A stretch of DNA of 11,903 nt from Saccoglossus kowalevskii. Lineage: Eukaryota > Hemichordata > Enteropneusta > Harrimaniidae. Under the pieces are notes generated by a model that saw only the letters and a list, made by a program, of their open reading frames with translations, made no database searches and was not told the DNA's origin. The stretch lies in assembly GCF_000003605.2 (NCBI RefSeq), contig NW_003136491.1:1-11903 (forward strand), written 5' to 3'. Of this stretch, positions 1 to 6,531 are shown piece after piece (within the stretch, counting starts at the first letter, position 1; the number at the start of each line of letters is the position of its first letter). Made by a program: the position numbers and the translations under genes.

Positions 1-269
1 CACTGTTTTGCGTAAATGTACTAGTACTTCATGGTCGATTACGTCATTAGTGATTATTTTCAAATTCAAGTGGCGCAAGTTTTGATTGCTTACTGCATCG
101 TCGATTACGTAATTCATGAAAGAGTTTTCAATTTAAAATGGCCATGTTCTGATTGCGTAACTCAATATATGATTGCACAAACGTCAAAACGGTGACATCA
201 AAATGAGACATTCAATGTCAGAGTGTAGAATTAGACTCATCATGTTTGACATAATGACTACATGTCATC
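1..269 (+). repeat. Partial unit at left edge: tRNA trailer and spacer only
   Basis: This is the 3' part of a unit whose tRNA lies outside the window. TTTT at 6-9 is the terminator of that unseen tRNA. The spacer carries variants found again only at 6889-7157: an ATTAGTGATTATTTT string, GAAAGAGTTTTC in place of GAAAGTGTTTTC, and GCGTAACTC in place of GCGTTACTC. No gene is visible. Confidence 0.9.
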
Positions 270-357
270 CATTCGATAGCTCAGTTGGTAGAGCGGAGGA
301 CTGTAGTGGTCATTTGCTGTTATCCTTAGGTTGCTGGTTCGAATCCCGCTTGAAGGA
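270..357 (+). tRNA. tRNA-Tyr (GUA), copy 1, stem mismatches
   Basis: Copy of 88 bp with the GTA anticodon and a consensus 15-nt intron. Position 2 is A instead of C, which mismatches G71. The 3' half of the T stem reads CCCGC, giving a T51-C63 mismatch. C67 is T, leaving a G6-U67 wobble. A and B boxes look intact, so transcription is plausible, but the product would have a weakened acceptor and T arm. Its near-identical partner at 7158 shares every change except the one at position 2. TTTT lies at 367-370. Probably impaired. Confidence 0.85.
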
Positions 358-522
358 CGTGTCCTGTTTTGCGTAAATTGTACTCGTACTTCATGGTCGA
401 TTACGTCATTAATGATTGTTTTCAAATTCGAGTGGCGCAAGTTTTAATTGCTTACTGCATCGTCGATTACGTAATTCATGAAAGTGTTTTCAATTTAAAA
501 TGGCGCATGTTCTGATTGCGTT

Positions 523-562
523 ACTCAATATATGATTGCACAAACGTCAAAACGGTGACATC
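523..562 (+). promoter_or_regulatory. Most conserved spacer block (candidate upstream element)
   Basis: About 40 bp at -110 to -71 from the tRNA start, running from ACTCAATATATG through GACATC. It is nearly unchanged in all units, although the tRNAs themselves vary. It contains GTCA-6-TGAC (546-559), an inverted repeat with CGTCA half-sites. Rare exceptions are CACCAACG near 2720, GTGAAATC near 4552 and CGATGAC near 11071. A regulatory role is inference; array homogenisation alone could keep it constant. Confidence 0.45.
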
Positions 563-569
563 AAAATGA

Positions 570-582
570 GACATTCAATGTC
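570..582 (+). promoter_or_regulatory. 13-bp palindrome at -63 to -51
   Basis: GACATT-C-AATGTC has perfect 6-bp arms around one base. A few units (near 5293, 9637 and 11090) read GACATT-A-AATGTC, changing only the centre and keeping the symmetry. It recurs at a fixed distance upstream of each tRNA. It could bind a dimeric protein or simply be inherited with the unit. Confidence 0.45.
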
Positions 583-611
583 AAAGGGTATAATTGGGGT
601 CATCGTGTTTG

Positions 612-618
612 ATATAAT
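612..618 (+). promoter_or_regulatory. TATA-like AT-rich element upstream of the tRNA
   Basis: ATATAAT lies about 20 bp upstream of the mature 5' end. Other units read CATAATG (weaker) or, before the copies at 996 and 6807, TATATAAGG (stronger). Upstream TATA-like motifs can help TFIIIB placement at some animal tRNA genes. Its function here is inferred from position only. Confidence 0.4.
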
Positions 619-632
619 GACTACATGTCATC

Positions 633-720
633 CCTTCGATAGCTCAGTTGGTAGAGCGGAGGATTGTAGTGGTCATTTGCTGTTATCCTTAGGTCGCTGG
701 TTCGAATCCGGCTCGAAGGA
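633..720 (+). tRNA. tRNA-Tyr (GUA), copy 2
   Basis: All stems pair. The one change in the mature part is C32 to T at 664, a pyrimidine in the anticodon loop. Position 32 is expected to pair with intron G(-3) during splicing, so C-G becomes U-G there. The intron is consensus. The upstream AT-rich element reads GATATAATG. TTTT lies at 730-733. Probably functional, with slightly altered splicing geometry. Confidence 0.92.
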
Positions 721-729
721 CGTGTCCTG

Positions 730-733
730 TTTT
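730..733 (+). terminator. Pol III terminator T4 (representative)
   Basis: TTTT begins 10 nt after A73, following the trailer CGTGTCCTG. The other intact T4 tracts start at 6, 367, 1093, 1456, 1819, 2184, 2547, 2910, 3273, 3637, 3999, 4363, 5089, 5452, 5815, 6178, 6541, 6893, 7255, 7618, 7981, 8708, 9070, 9433, 9795, 10158, 10521, 10884, 11248 and 11611. Four Ts is the minimum that usually terminates Pol III in animals. Confidence 0.88.
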
Positions 734-995
734 GCGTAAATTGTACTAGTACTTCATAGTCGATTACGTCATTAATGATTGTTTTCAAATTCGAGTGGCG
801 CAAGTTTTGATTGCATACTGCATCGTCGATTATGTAATTCATGAAAGTGTTTTCAATTTAAAATGGCGCATGTTTTGATTGCGTTACTCAATATATGATT
901 GCACAAACGTCAAAACGGTGACATCAAAATGAGACATTCAATGTCAAAGGGTATAATTGGGGTCATCGTGTTTTATATAAGGACTTAATGTCATA

Positions 996-1083
996 CCTTC
1001 GATAGCTCAGTTGGTAGGGCGGAGTACTGTAGTGGTCGTTTGCTGTTATCCTTACGTCGCTAGTTCGAATCCGGCTCGAAGGA
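996..1083 (+). pseudogene. Degenerate tRNA-Tyr, copy 3
   Basis: Several lesions occur in one copy. A23 is G (T12-G23 wobble). G30 is T, mismatching C40 in the anticodon stem. The variable loop is ACGTC instead of AGGTC. G52 is A, which mismatches C62 and alters the first base of the B box. The intron has A6 to G. It is preceded by TATATAAGG, the most canonical TATA-like string in the array. Its sister at 6807 shares most of the lesions. Probably a pseudogene; whether it is transcribed is unknown. Confidence 0.85.
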
Positions 1084-1365
1084 CGTGTCCTGTTTTGCGT
1101 AAATTGTACTAGTACTTCATAGTCGATTACGTCATTAATGATTGTTTTCAAATTCGAGTGGCGCAAGTTTTGATTGCGTACTGCATCGTCGATTACGTAA
1201 TTCATGAAAGTGTTTTCAATTGAAAATGGCGCTTGTTCTGATTGCGTTACTCAATATATGATTGCACAAACGTCAAAACGGTGACATCATAATTAGACAT
1301 TCAATGTCAAATGGCAGAATTGGACTCATCATGTTTGACATAATGACTACATGTCATCCCTTCGA

Positions 1366-1377
1366 TAGCTCAGTTGG
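1366..1377 (+). promoter_or_regulatory. A box of the internal Pol III promoter (reference copy)
   Basis: TAGCTCAGTTGG, tRNA positions 8-19, matches the type 2 Pol III A-box consensus TRGCNNAGYNGG. Copies with changes inside this box: 1722 (C11 to T), 3176 (A14 to T), 6081 (C13 to A) and 7884 (T17 to A, a tolerated position). Confidence 0.92.
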
Positions 1378-1395
1378 TAGAGCGGAGGACTGTAG

Positions 1396-1410
1396 TGGTC
1401 ATTTGCTGTT
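1396..1410 (+). other. 15-nt tRNA intron (reference copy)
   Basis: The sequence TGGTCATTTGCTGTT lies between position 37 and A38, where the eukaryotic splicing endonuclease cuts. Removing it restores a seven-base anticodon loop. G at intron position -3 can pair with C32, the expected anticodon-intron pair, leaving a TTA bulge at the 3' site. Variants: A1 (1722, 3176), G6 (996, 2813, 6807), T5 (5355, 7884, 9698), A10 (4992, 6081), T10 (9698), T11 (9336) and G14 (11151). G(-3) is never lost. Confidence 0.93.
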
Positions 1411-1424
1411 ATCCTTAGGTCGCT

Positions 1425-1435
1425 GGTTCGAATCC
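1425..1435 (+). promoter_or_regulatory. B box of the internal Pol III promoter (reference copy)
   Basis: GGTTCGAATCC, tRNA positions 52-62, is a perfect B box, the TFIIIC site. It is damaged in the copies at 996 (AGTTCGAATCC), 6807 (altered and cut by a deletion), 7521 (GCTTCGAATCC) and 7884 (GGTTCGAATTT). Confidence 0.93.
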
Positions 1436-1436
1436 G

Positions 1437-1450
1437 GCTCGAAGGACGTG
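1437..1450 (+). other. Inverted repeat across the mature 3' end (reference copy)
   Basis: AGGAC-GT-GTCCT spans the last bases of the tRNA and its trailer in most units, giving AGGA/TCCT arms around a four-base CGTG loop if folded. This unit reads GTAC in place of GTCC, so one arm is weaker here; the copy ending at 720 shows the full form at 716-727. It sits just before the T-run. In a real transcript it would compete with the acceptor stem. Its role is unknown. Confidence 0.5.
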
Positions 1451-1478
1451 TACTGTTTTGCGTAAATTGTACTAGTAC

Positions 1479-1545
1479 TTCATAGTCGATTACGTCATTA
1501 ATGATTGTTTTCAAATTCGAGTGGCGCAAGTTTTGATTGCGTACT
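1479..1545 (+). repeat. Spacer half A of a nested direct duplication
   Basis: This 67-bp half runs from TTCATAGTCG to GCGTACT. It aligns with the next 69 bp through shared blocks in the same order: GTCGATTACGT, TGTTTTCAA, TGGCGCA, TGATTGCG and TACT. It contains the palindrome TCATTAATGA. Every complete spacer in the array has this half. Confidence 0.85.
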
Positions 1546-1614
1546 GCATCGTCGATTACGTAATTCATGAAAGTGTTTTCAATTGAAAATGGCGCATGTT
1601 CTGATTGCGTTACT
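1546..1614 (+). repeat. Spacer half B of a nested direct duplication
   Basis: This 69-bp half runs from GCATCGTCGA to GCGTTACT, directly adjoining half A. It differs from A far more than B copies differ from one another across units. The A/B duplication therefore predates expansion of the 363-bp unit. It includes TTACGTAA-type and TTTTCAATTGAAAA palindromes. Confidence 0.85.
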
Positions 1615-1721
1615 CAATATATGATTGCACAAACGTCAAAACGGTGACATCATAATGAGACATTCAATGTCAAATGGTATAATTGGGGTCATCGTGTTTG
1701 ATATAATGACTACATGTCATC

Positions 1722-1809
1722 CCTTCGATAGTTCAGTTGGTAGAGCGGAGGACTGTAGAGGTCATTTGCTGTTATCCTTAGGTCGCTGGTTCGAATCCGG
1801 CTCGAAGAA
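1722..1809 (+). tRNA. tRNA-Tyr (GUA), copy 5, G72 lost
   Basis: G72 is A, which breaks the C1-G72 pair expected for recognition by eukaryotic TyrRS. C11 is T in the D stem and in the A box. The intron starts with A instead of T. TTTT lies at 1819-1822. The spacer after it has several indels (GCCGTAAA, TACCTAATAC, CATAAATGAAATG), which explain the 365-bp step to the next copy. Likely poorly charged if transcribed. Confidence 0.85.
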
Positions 1810-2086
1810 CGTGTCCTGTTTTGCCGTAAATTGTACCTAATACTGCATGGTCGGTTACGTCATAAATGAAATGTTTTCAAATCAAGTGGCGCAAGTTTTG
1901 ATTGCGTACTGCATCGTCGATTACGTAATTCATGAAAGTGTTTTCAATTTAAAATGGCGCATGTTCTGATTGCGTTACTCAATATATGATTGCACAAACG
2001 TCAAAACGGTGACATCAAAATGAGACATTCAATGTCAAAGGGCAGAATTGGGGTCATCGTGTTTGATATAATGACTTAATGTCATA

Positions 2087-2174
2087 CCTTCGATAGCTCA
2101 GTTGGTAGAGCGGAGGACTGTAGTGGTCATTTGCTGTTATCCTTAATTCGCTGGTTCGAATCCGGCTCGAAGGA
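2087..2174 (+). tRNA. tRNA-Tyr (GUA), copy 6, AATTC variable loop
   Basis: All stems pair and the intron is consensus. The variable loop is AATTC instead of AGGTC, so G45 is A and G46 is T. This removes the purine that normally stacks on the 13-22 pair. The same change is in the copies at 4266, 5718 and 10061, always with upstream GACTTAATGTCATA. TTTT lies at 2184-2187. Probably transcribed; tertiary stability may be lower. Confidence 0.9.
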
Positions 2175-2449
2175 CGTGTCCTGTTTTGCGTAAATTGTAC
2201 TAATACTTCATGGTCGATTACGTCAATAATGAATTGTTTTCAAATTCGAGTTTCGCAAGTTTTGATTGCGTACTGCATAGTCGATTACGTAATTCATGAA
2301 AGTGTTTTCAATTTAAAATGGCCATGTTCTGATTGCGTTACTCAATATATGATTGCACAAACGTCAAAACGGTGACATCATAATTAGACATTCAATGTCA
2401 AATGGCAGAATTGGACTCATCATGTTTGACATAATGACTACATGTCATC

Positions 2450-2537
2450 CCTTCGATAGCTCAGTTGGTAGAGCGGAGGACTGTAGTGGTCATTTGCTGT
2501 TATCCTTAGGTCGCTGGTTCGAATCCGGCTCGAAGGA
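2450..2537 (+). tRNA. tRNA-Tyr (GUA), copy 7, consensus
   Basis: The mature sequence is identical to the 1359 copy and the intron is consensus. The trailer reads GTACTG before TTTT at 2547-2550, and the next bases are GCGTACATAG rather than GCGTAAATTG. This downstream signature marks a unit subtype that always follows the AATTC subtype. Expected to be functional. Confidence 0.96.
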
Positions 2538-2812
2538 CGTGTACTGTTTTGCGTACATAGTACTAGTACTTCATGGTCGATTACGTCATTAATGATTGTT
2601 TTCAAATTCGAGTGGCGCAAGTTTTGATTGCGTACTGCATCGTCGATTACGTAATTCATGAAAGTGTTTTCAATTGAAAATGGCGCATGTTCTGATTGCG
2701 TTACTCAATATATGATTGCACCAACGTCAAAACGGTGACATCATAATCAGACATTCAATGTCAAATGGGAGAATTGGGGTCATCATGTTTGACATAATGA
2801 CTACATGTCATC

Positions 2813-2900
2813 CCTTCGATAGCTCAGTTGGTAGAGCGGAGGACTGTAGTGGTCGTTTGCTGTTATCCTTAGGTCGCTGGTTCGAATCCGCCTCGAAGGA
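2813..2900 (+). tRNA. tRNA-Tyr (GUA), copy 8, T-stem mismatch
   Basis: The 3' strand of the T stem is CCGCC, giving a C50-C64 mismatch. Intron position 6 is G. The acceptor stem, C1-G72 and both boxes are intact. Upstream it has private changes: CACCAACG, AATCAGAC and ATGGGAG. TTTT lies at 2910-2913. Possibly functional with a weakened T arm. Confidence 0.87.
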
Positions 2901-3175
2901 CGTGTCCTGTTTTGCGTAAATTGTACTAGTACTTCATAGTCGATTACGTCATTAATGATTGTTTTCAAATTCGAGTGGCGCAAGTTTTGATTGCGTACTG
3001 CATCGTCGATTACGTAATTCATGAAAGTGTTTTCAATTGAAAATGGCGCATGTTCTGATTGCGTTACTCAATATATGATTGCACAAACGTCAAAACGGTG
3101 ACATCATAATGAGACATTCAATGTCAAATGGTATAATTGGGGTCATCGTGTTTGATATAATGACTACATGTCATC

Positions 3176-3263
3176 CCTTCGATAGCTCTGTTGGTAGAGC
3201 GGAGGACTGTAGAGGTCATTTGCTGTTATCCTTAGGTCGCTGGTTCGAATCCGGCTCGAAGAA
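3176..3263 (+). tRNA. tRNA-Tyr (GUA), copy 9, A14 and G72 lost
   Basis: A14 is T (D loop reads CTGTTGG), losing the near-universal U8-A14 tertiary pair and a core A-box base. G72 is A, breaking C1-G72. The intron starts with A, as in the 1722 copy, to which this unit and its downstream spacer are closest. TTTT lies at 3273-3276. Likely a decaying copy. Confidence 0.8.
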
Positions 3264-3539
3264 CGTGTCCTGTTTTGCGTAAATTGTACTAATACTGCAT
3301 GGTCGGTTACGTCATTAATGAATTGTTTTCAAATTCAAGTGGCGCAAGTTTTGATTGCGTACTGCATCGTCGATTACGTAATTCATGAAAGTGTTTTCAA
3401 TTTAAAATGGCGCATGTTCTGATTGCGTTACTCAATATATGATTGCACAAACGTCAAAACGGTGACATCATAATGAGACATTCAATGTCAAAGGGCAGAA
3501 TTGGACTCATCATGTTTGACATAATGACTACATGTCATC

Positions 3540-3627
3540 CCTTCGATAGCTCAGTTGGTAGAGCGGAGGACTGTAGTGGTCATTTGCTGTTATCCTTAGG
3601 TCGCTGGTTCGAATCCGGCTCGAAGAA
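3540..3627 (+). tRNA. tRNA-Tyr (GUA), copy 10, G72 lost
   Basis: The mature part is consensus except G72 to A, which leaves C1 opposite A72. Promoter boxes, anticodon arm and intron are intact, so it should be transcribed and spliced but charged poorly by TyrRS. TTTT lies at 3637-3640. Confidence 0.88.
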
Positions 3628-3901
3628 CGTGTCCTGTTTTGCGTAAATTGTACTAGTACTTCATGGTCGATTACGTCATTAATGATTGTTTTCAAATTCG
3701 AGTTGCGCAAGTTTTGATTGCTTACTGCATCGTCGATTACGTAATTCATGAAAGTGTTTTCGATTTAAAATGGCCATGGTCTGATTGCGTTACTCAATAT
3801 ATGATTGCACAAACGTCAAAACGGTGACATCAAAATGAGACATTCAATGTCAAAGGGTATAATTGGGGTCATCGTGTTTGATATAATGACTAAATGTCAT
3901 C

Positions 3902-3989
3902 CGTTCGATAGCTCAGTTGGTAGAGCGGAGGACTGTAGTGGTCATTTGCTGTTATCCTTAGGTCGCTGGTTCGAATCCGGCTCGAAGGA
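3902..3989 (+). tRNA. tRNA-Tyr (GUA), copy 11, position 2 mismatch
   Basis: C2 is G, facing G71 in the acceptor stem. The rest is consensus, including C1-G72, intron and both boxes. TTTT lies at 3999-4002. The leader reads GACTAAATGTCAT. The spacer that follows is the TAATACTGCATGGTCGG type, shared with those after the 3176 and 8247 copies. Mildly impaired at most. Confidence 0.88.
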
Positions 3990-4265
3990 CGTGTCCTGTT
4001 TTGCGTAAATTGTACTAATACTGCATGGTCGGTTACGTCATTAATGAATTGTTTTCAAATTCAAGTGGCGCAAGTTTTGATTGCTTACTGCATCGTCGAT
4101 TACGTAATTCATGAAAGTGTTTTCAATTGAAAATGGCGCATGTTCTGATTGCGTTACTCAATATATGATTGCACAAACGTCAAAACGGTGACATAAAAAT
4201 GAGACATTCAATGTCAAAGGGCAGAATTGGGGTCATCGTGTTTGATATAATGACTTAATGTCATA

Positions 4266-4353
4266 CCTTCGATAGCTCAGTTGGTAGAGCGGAGGACTGT
4301 AGTGGTCATTTGCTGTTATCCTTAATTCGCTGGTTCGAATCCGGCTCGAAGGA
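4266..4353 (+). tRNA. tRNA-Tyr (GUA), copy 12, AATTC variable loop
   Basis: Matches the 2087 copy in the tRNA: AATTC variable loop, all stems paired, consensus intron. It lies 2179 bp downstream of that copy, and the following unit is also of the same type as at 2450. TTTT lies at 4363-4366. Confidence 0.9.
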
Positions 4354-4628
4354 CGTGTCCTGTTTTGCGTAAATTGTACTAATACTTCATGGTCGATTAC
4401 GTCAATAATGAATTGTTTTCAAATTCGAGTTTCGCAAGTTTTGATTGCGTACTGCATAGTCGATTACGTAATTCATGAAAGTGTTTTCAATTTAAAATGG
4501 CCATGTTCTGATTGCGTTACTCAATATATGATTGCACAAACGTCAAAACGGTGAAATCATAATTAGACATTCAATGTCAAATGGCAGAATTGGACTCATC
4601 ATGTTTGACATAATGACTACATGTCATC

Positions 4629-4716
4629 CCTTCGATAGCTCAGTTGGTAGAGCGGAGGACTGTAGTGGTCATTTGCTGTTATCCTTAGGTCGCTGGTTCG
4701 AATCCGGCTCGAAGGA
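4629..4716 (+). tRNA. tRNA-Tyr (GUA), copy 13, consensus but terminator broken
   Basis: The mature sequence and intron are consensus, so the RNA itself should be functional. The T-run downstream is TTTA (4726-4729) instead of TTTT. The next T4 on this strand is at 4778-4781 inside the spacer, so a primary transcript would have a much longer 3' trailer. Confidence 0.93.
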
Positions 4717-4725
4717 CGTGTACTG

Positions 4726-4729
4726 TTTA
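4726..4729 (+). terminator. Broken T4 terminator (TTTA)
   Basis: This is at the position where almost every other unit has TTTT. Three Ts are usually weak for Pol III termination. The next T4 begins at 4778. Confidence 0.75.
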
Positions 4730-4991
4730 GCGTACATAGTACTAGTACTTCATGGTCGATTACGTCATTAATGATTGTTTTCAAATTCGAGTGGCGCAAG
4801 TTTTGATTGCGTACTGCATCGTCGATTACGTAATTCATGAAAGTGTTTTCAATTTAAAATGGCGCATGTTCTGATTGCGTTACTCAATATATGATTGCAC
4901 AAACGTCAAAACGGTGACATCAAAATGAGACATTCAATGTCAAAGGGTATAATTGGGGTCATCGTGTTTGATATAATGACTACATGTCATC

Positions 4992-5079
4992 CCTTCGATA
5001 GCTCAGTTGGTAGAGCGGAGGACTGTAGTGGTCATTTACTGTTATCCTTAGGTCGCTGGTTCGAATCCGGCTCGACGAA
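4992..5079 (+). pseudogene. tRNA-Tyr copy 14, two acceptor lesions
   Basis: The 3' acceptor strand reads TCGACGA: A70 is C, facing T3, and G72 is A, facing C1. Two mismatches in a 7-bp stem, including the TyrRS identity pair, make a working product unlikely. Boxes and T4 (5089-5092) are intact. Intron position 10 is A. The same acceptor change is found at 9336, as part of a large shared block. Confidence 0.78.
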
Positions 5080-5354
5080 CGTGTCCTGTTTTGCGTAAAT
5101 TGTACTAGTAGTTCATGGTCGATTACGTCATTAATGATTGTTTTCAAATTCGAGTGGCGCAAGTTTTGATTGCGTACTGCATCGTCGATTACGTAATTCA
5201 TGAAAGTGTTTTCAATTGAAAATGGTGCATGTTCTGATTGCGTTACTCAATATATGATTGCACAAACGTCAAAACGGTGACATCGTAATGAGACATTAAA
5301 TGTCAAAGGGCAGAATTGGACTCATCATGTTTGACATAATGACTACATGTCATC

Positions 5355-5442
5355 CCTTCGATAGCTCAGTTGGTGGAGCGGAGGACTGTAGTGGTTATTT
5401 GCTGTTATCCTTAGGTCGCTGGTTCGAATCCGGCTCGAAGGA
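5355..5442 (+). tRNA. tRNA-Tyr (GUA), copy 15
   Basis: All stems pair. A21 in the D loop is G. Intron position 5 is T. C1-G72, A73 and both boxes are intact, and TTTT lies at 5452-5455. A21 normally contacts the 8-14 pair, so a small structural effect is possible. Confidence 0.9.
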
Positions 5443-5717
5443 CGTGTCCTGTTTTGCGTAAATTGTACTAGTACTTCATAGTCGATTACGTCATTAATGA
5501 TTGTTTTCAAATTCGAGTGGCGCAAGTTTTGATTGCGTACTGCATCGTCGATTACGTAATTCATGAAAGTGTTTTCAATTGAAAATGGCGCTTGTTCTGA
5601 TTGCGTTACTCAATATATGATTGCACAAACGTCAAAACGGTGACATAAAAATGAGACATTCAATGTCAAAGGGCAGAATTGGGGTCATCGTGTTTGATAT
5701 AATGACTTAATGTCATA

Positions 5718-5805
5718 CCTTCGATAGCTCAGTTGGTAGAGCGGAGGACTGTAGTGGTCATTTGCTGTTATCCTTAATTCGCTGGTTCGAATCCGGCTCG
5801 AAGGA
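5718..5805 (+). tRNA. tRNA-Tyr (GUA), copy 16, AATTC variable loop
   Basis: Same tRNA as at 2087 and 4266. The upstream region has GACATAAAAATGAG rather than GACATCAAAATGAG, matching the 4266 and 10061 units. TTTT lies at 5815-5818. Confidence 0.9.
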
Positions 5806-6080
5806 CGTGTCCTGTTTTGCGTAAATTGTACTAATACTTCATGGTCGATTACGTCAATAATGAATTGTTTTCAAATTCGAGTTTCGCAAGTTTTGATTGC
5901 GTACTGCATCGTCGATTACGTAATTCATGAAAGTGTTTTCAATTTAAAATGGCCATGTTCTGATTGCGTTACTCAATATATGATTGCACAAACGTCAAAA
6001 CGGTGACATCATAATTAGACATTCAATGTCAAATGGCAGAATTGGACTCATCATGTTTGACAAAATGACTACATGTCATC

Positions 6081-6168
6081 CCTTCGATAGCTAAGTTGGT
6101 AGAGCGGAGGACTGTAGTGGTCATTTACTGTTATCCTTAGGTCGCTGGTTCGAATCCGGCTCGAAGGA
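6081..6168 (+). tRNA. tRNA-Tyr (GUA), copy 17, D-stem lesion
   Basis: C13 is A, so the D stem reads GCTA and A13 faces G22. The change also falls inside the A box. Intron position 10 is A. The acceptor, anticodon and T stems are intact. TTTT lies at 6178-6181. Its counterpart at 10424 in the duplicated block is consensus, so this lesion arose after the duplication or was repaired in the other copy. Confidence 0.85.
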
Positions 6169-6443
6169 CGTGTCCTGTTTTGCGTACATAGTACTAGTAC
6201 TTCATGGTCGATTACGTCATTAATGATTGTTTTCAAATTCGAGTGGCGCAAGTTTTGATTGCGTACTGCATCGTCGATTACGTAATTCATGAAAGTGTTT
6301 TCAATTGAAAATGGCGCATGTTCTGATTGCGTTACTCAATATATGATTGCACAAACGTCAAAACGGTGACATCATAGTGAGACATTCAATGTCAAATGGC
6401 AGAATTGGGGTCATCATGTTTGACATAATGACTACATGTCATC

Positions 6444-6531
6444 CCTTCGATAGCTCAGTTGGTAGAGCGGAGGACTGTAGTGGTCATTTGCTGTTATCCT
6501 TAGGTCGCTGGTTCGAATCCGGCTCGAAGGA
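6444..6531 (+). tRNA. tRNA-Tyr (GUA), copy 18, consensus
   Basis: The mature sequence and intron are consensus. The trailer reads CCTA before TTTT at 6541-6544, as in the paired copy at 10787. Upstream it has CATAGTGAGAC. The following spacer has TTCATATTCAAG. Expected to be functional. Confidence 0.95.

Larger units (their letters stand above)
1..663 (+). repeat. Higher-order block A, first copy
   Basis: Matches 6889-7551 at offset 6888, with only a few differences (an A/T indel and change near 1-17, and A271 against C7159). Shared rare variants: ATTAGTGATTATTTT, GAAAGAGTTTTC, GCGTAACTC, GTCAGAGTGTAG, CTCGTACTTC and GTTTTAATTGC. The match weakens from 664 onward. Confidence 0.88.
1359..1446 (+). 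tRNA. tRNA-Tyr (GUA), copy 4, consensus reference
   Basis: This is one of eight copies with the consensus mature sequence and serves as the reference. The acceptor CCTTCGA pairs fully with TCGAAGG, and A73 is the discriminator. The D arm is GCTC/GAGC. The anticodon stem GAGGA pairs with TCCTT (one G-U), and the anticodon GTA is at 1392-1394. G37 is at 1395, the intron at 1396-1410 and A38 at 1411. The variable loop is AGGTC and the T arm GCTGG/CCGGC with loop TTCGAAT. C1-G72 and A73, the known eukaryotic TyrRS identity elements, are present. CCA is not encoded. TTTT lies at 1456-1459. The product delivers tyrosine at UAU and UAC codons. Intron-containing tRNA-Tyr is the eukaryotic norm. Confidence 0.97.
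2087..2560 (+). repeat. AATTC / GTACATAG dimer, copy 1 of 4
   Basis: An AATTC-loop tRNA, a spacer with GAGTTTCGCAAG, then a tRNA followed by GCGTACATAG. The same 474-bp order recurs three more times. Confidence 0.85.
4266..4739 (+). repeat. AATTC / GTACATAG dimer, copy 2 of 4
   Basis: Offset 2179 from copy 1. The second member has the broken TTTA terminator. Confidence 0.85.
5718..6191 (+). repeat. AATTC / GTACATAG dimer, copy 3 of 4
   Basis: Lies inside block B, first copy. The second member carries the D-stem lesion. Confidence 0.85.

Noticed and set aside
120-160. Spacer TTACGTAA and TTACGTCA strings as proven bZIP or CREB sites
   Set aside because: The strings resemble such sites and recur in every unit, but recurrence follows from the array itself and AT-rich palindromes are common. 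I kept only the best conserved block as a candidate.
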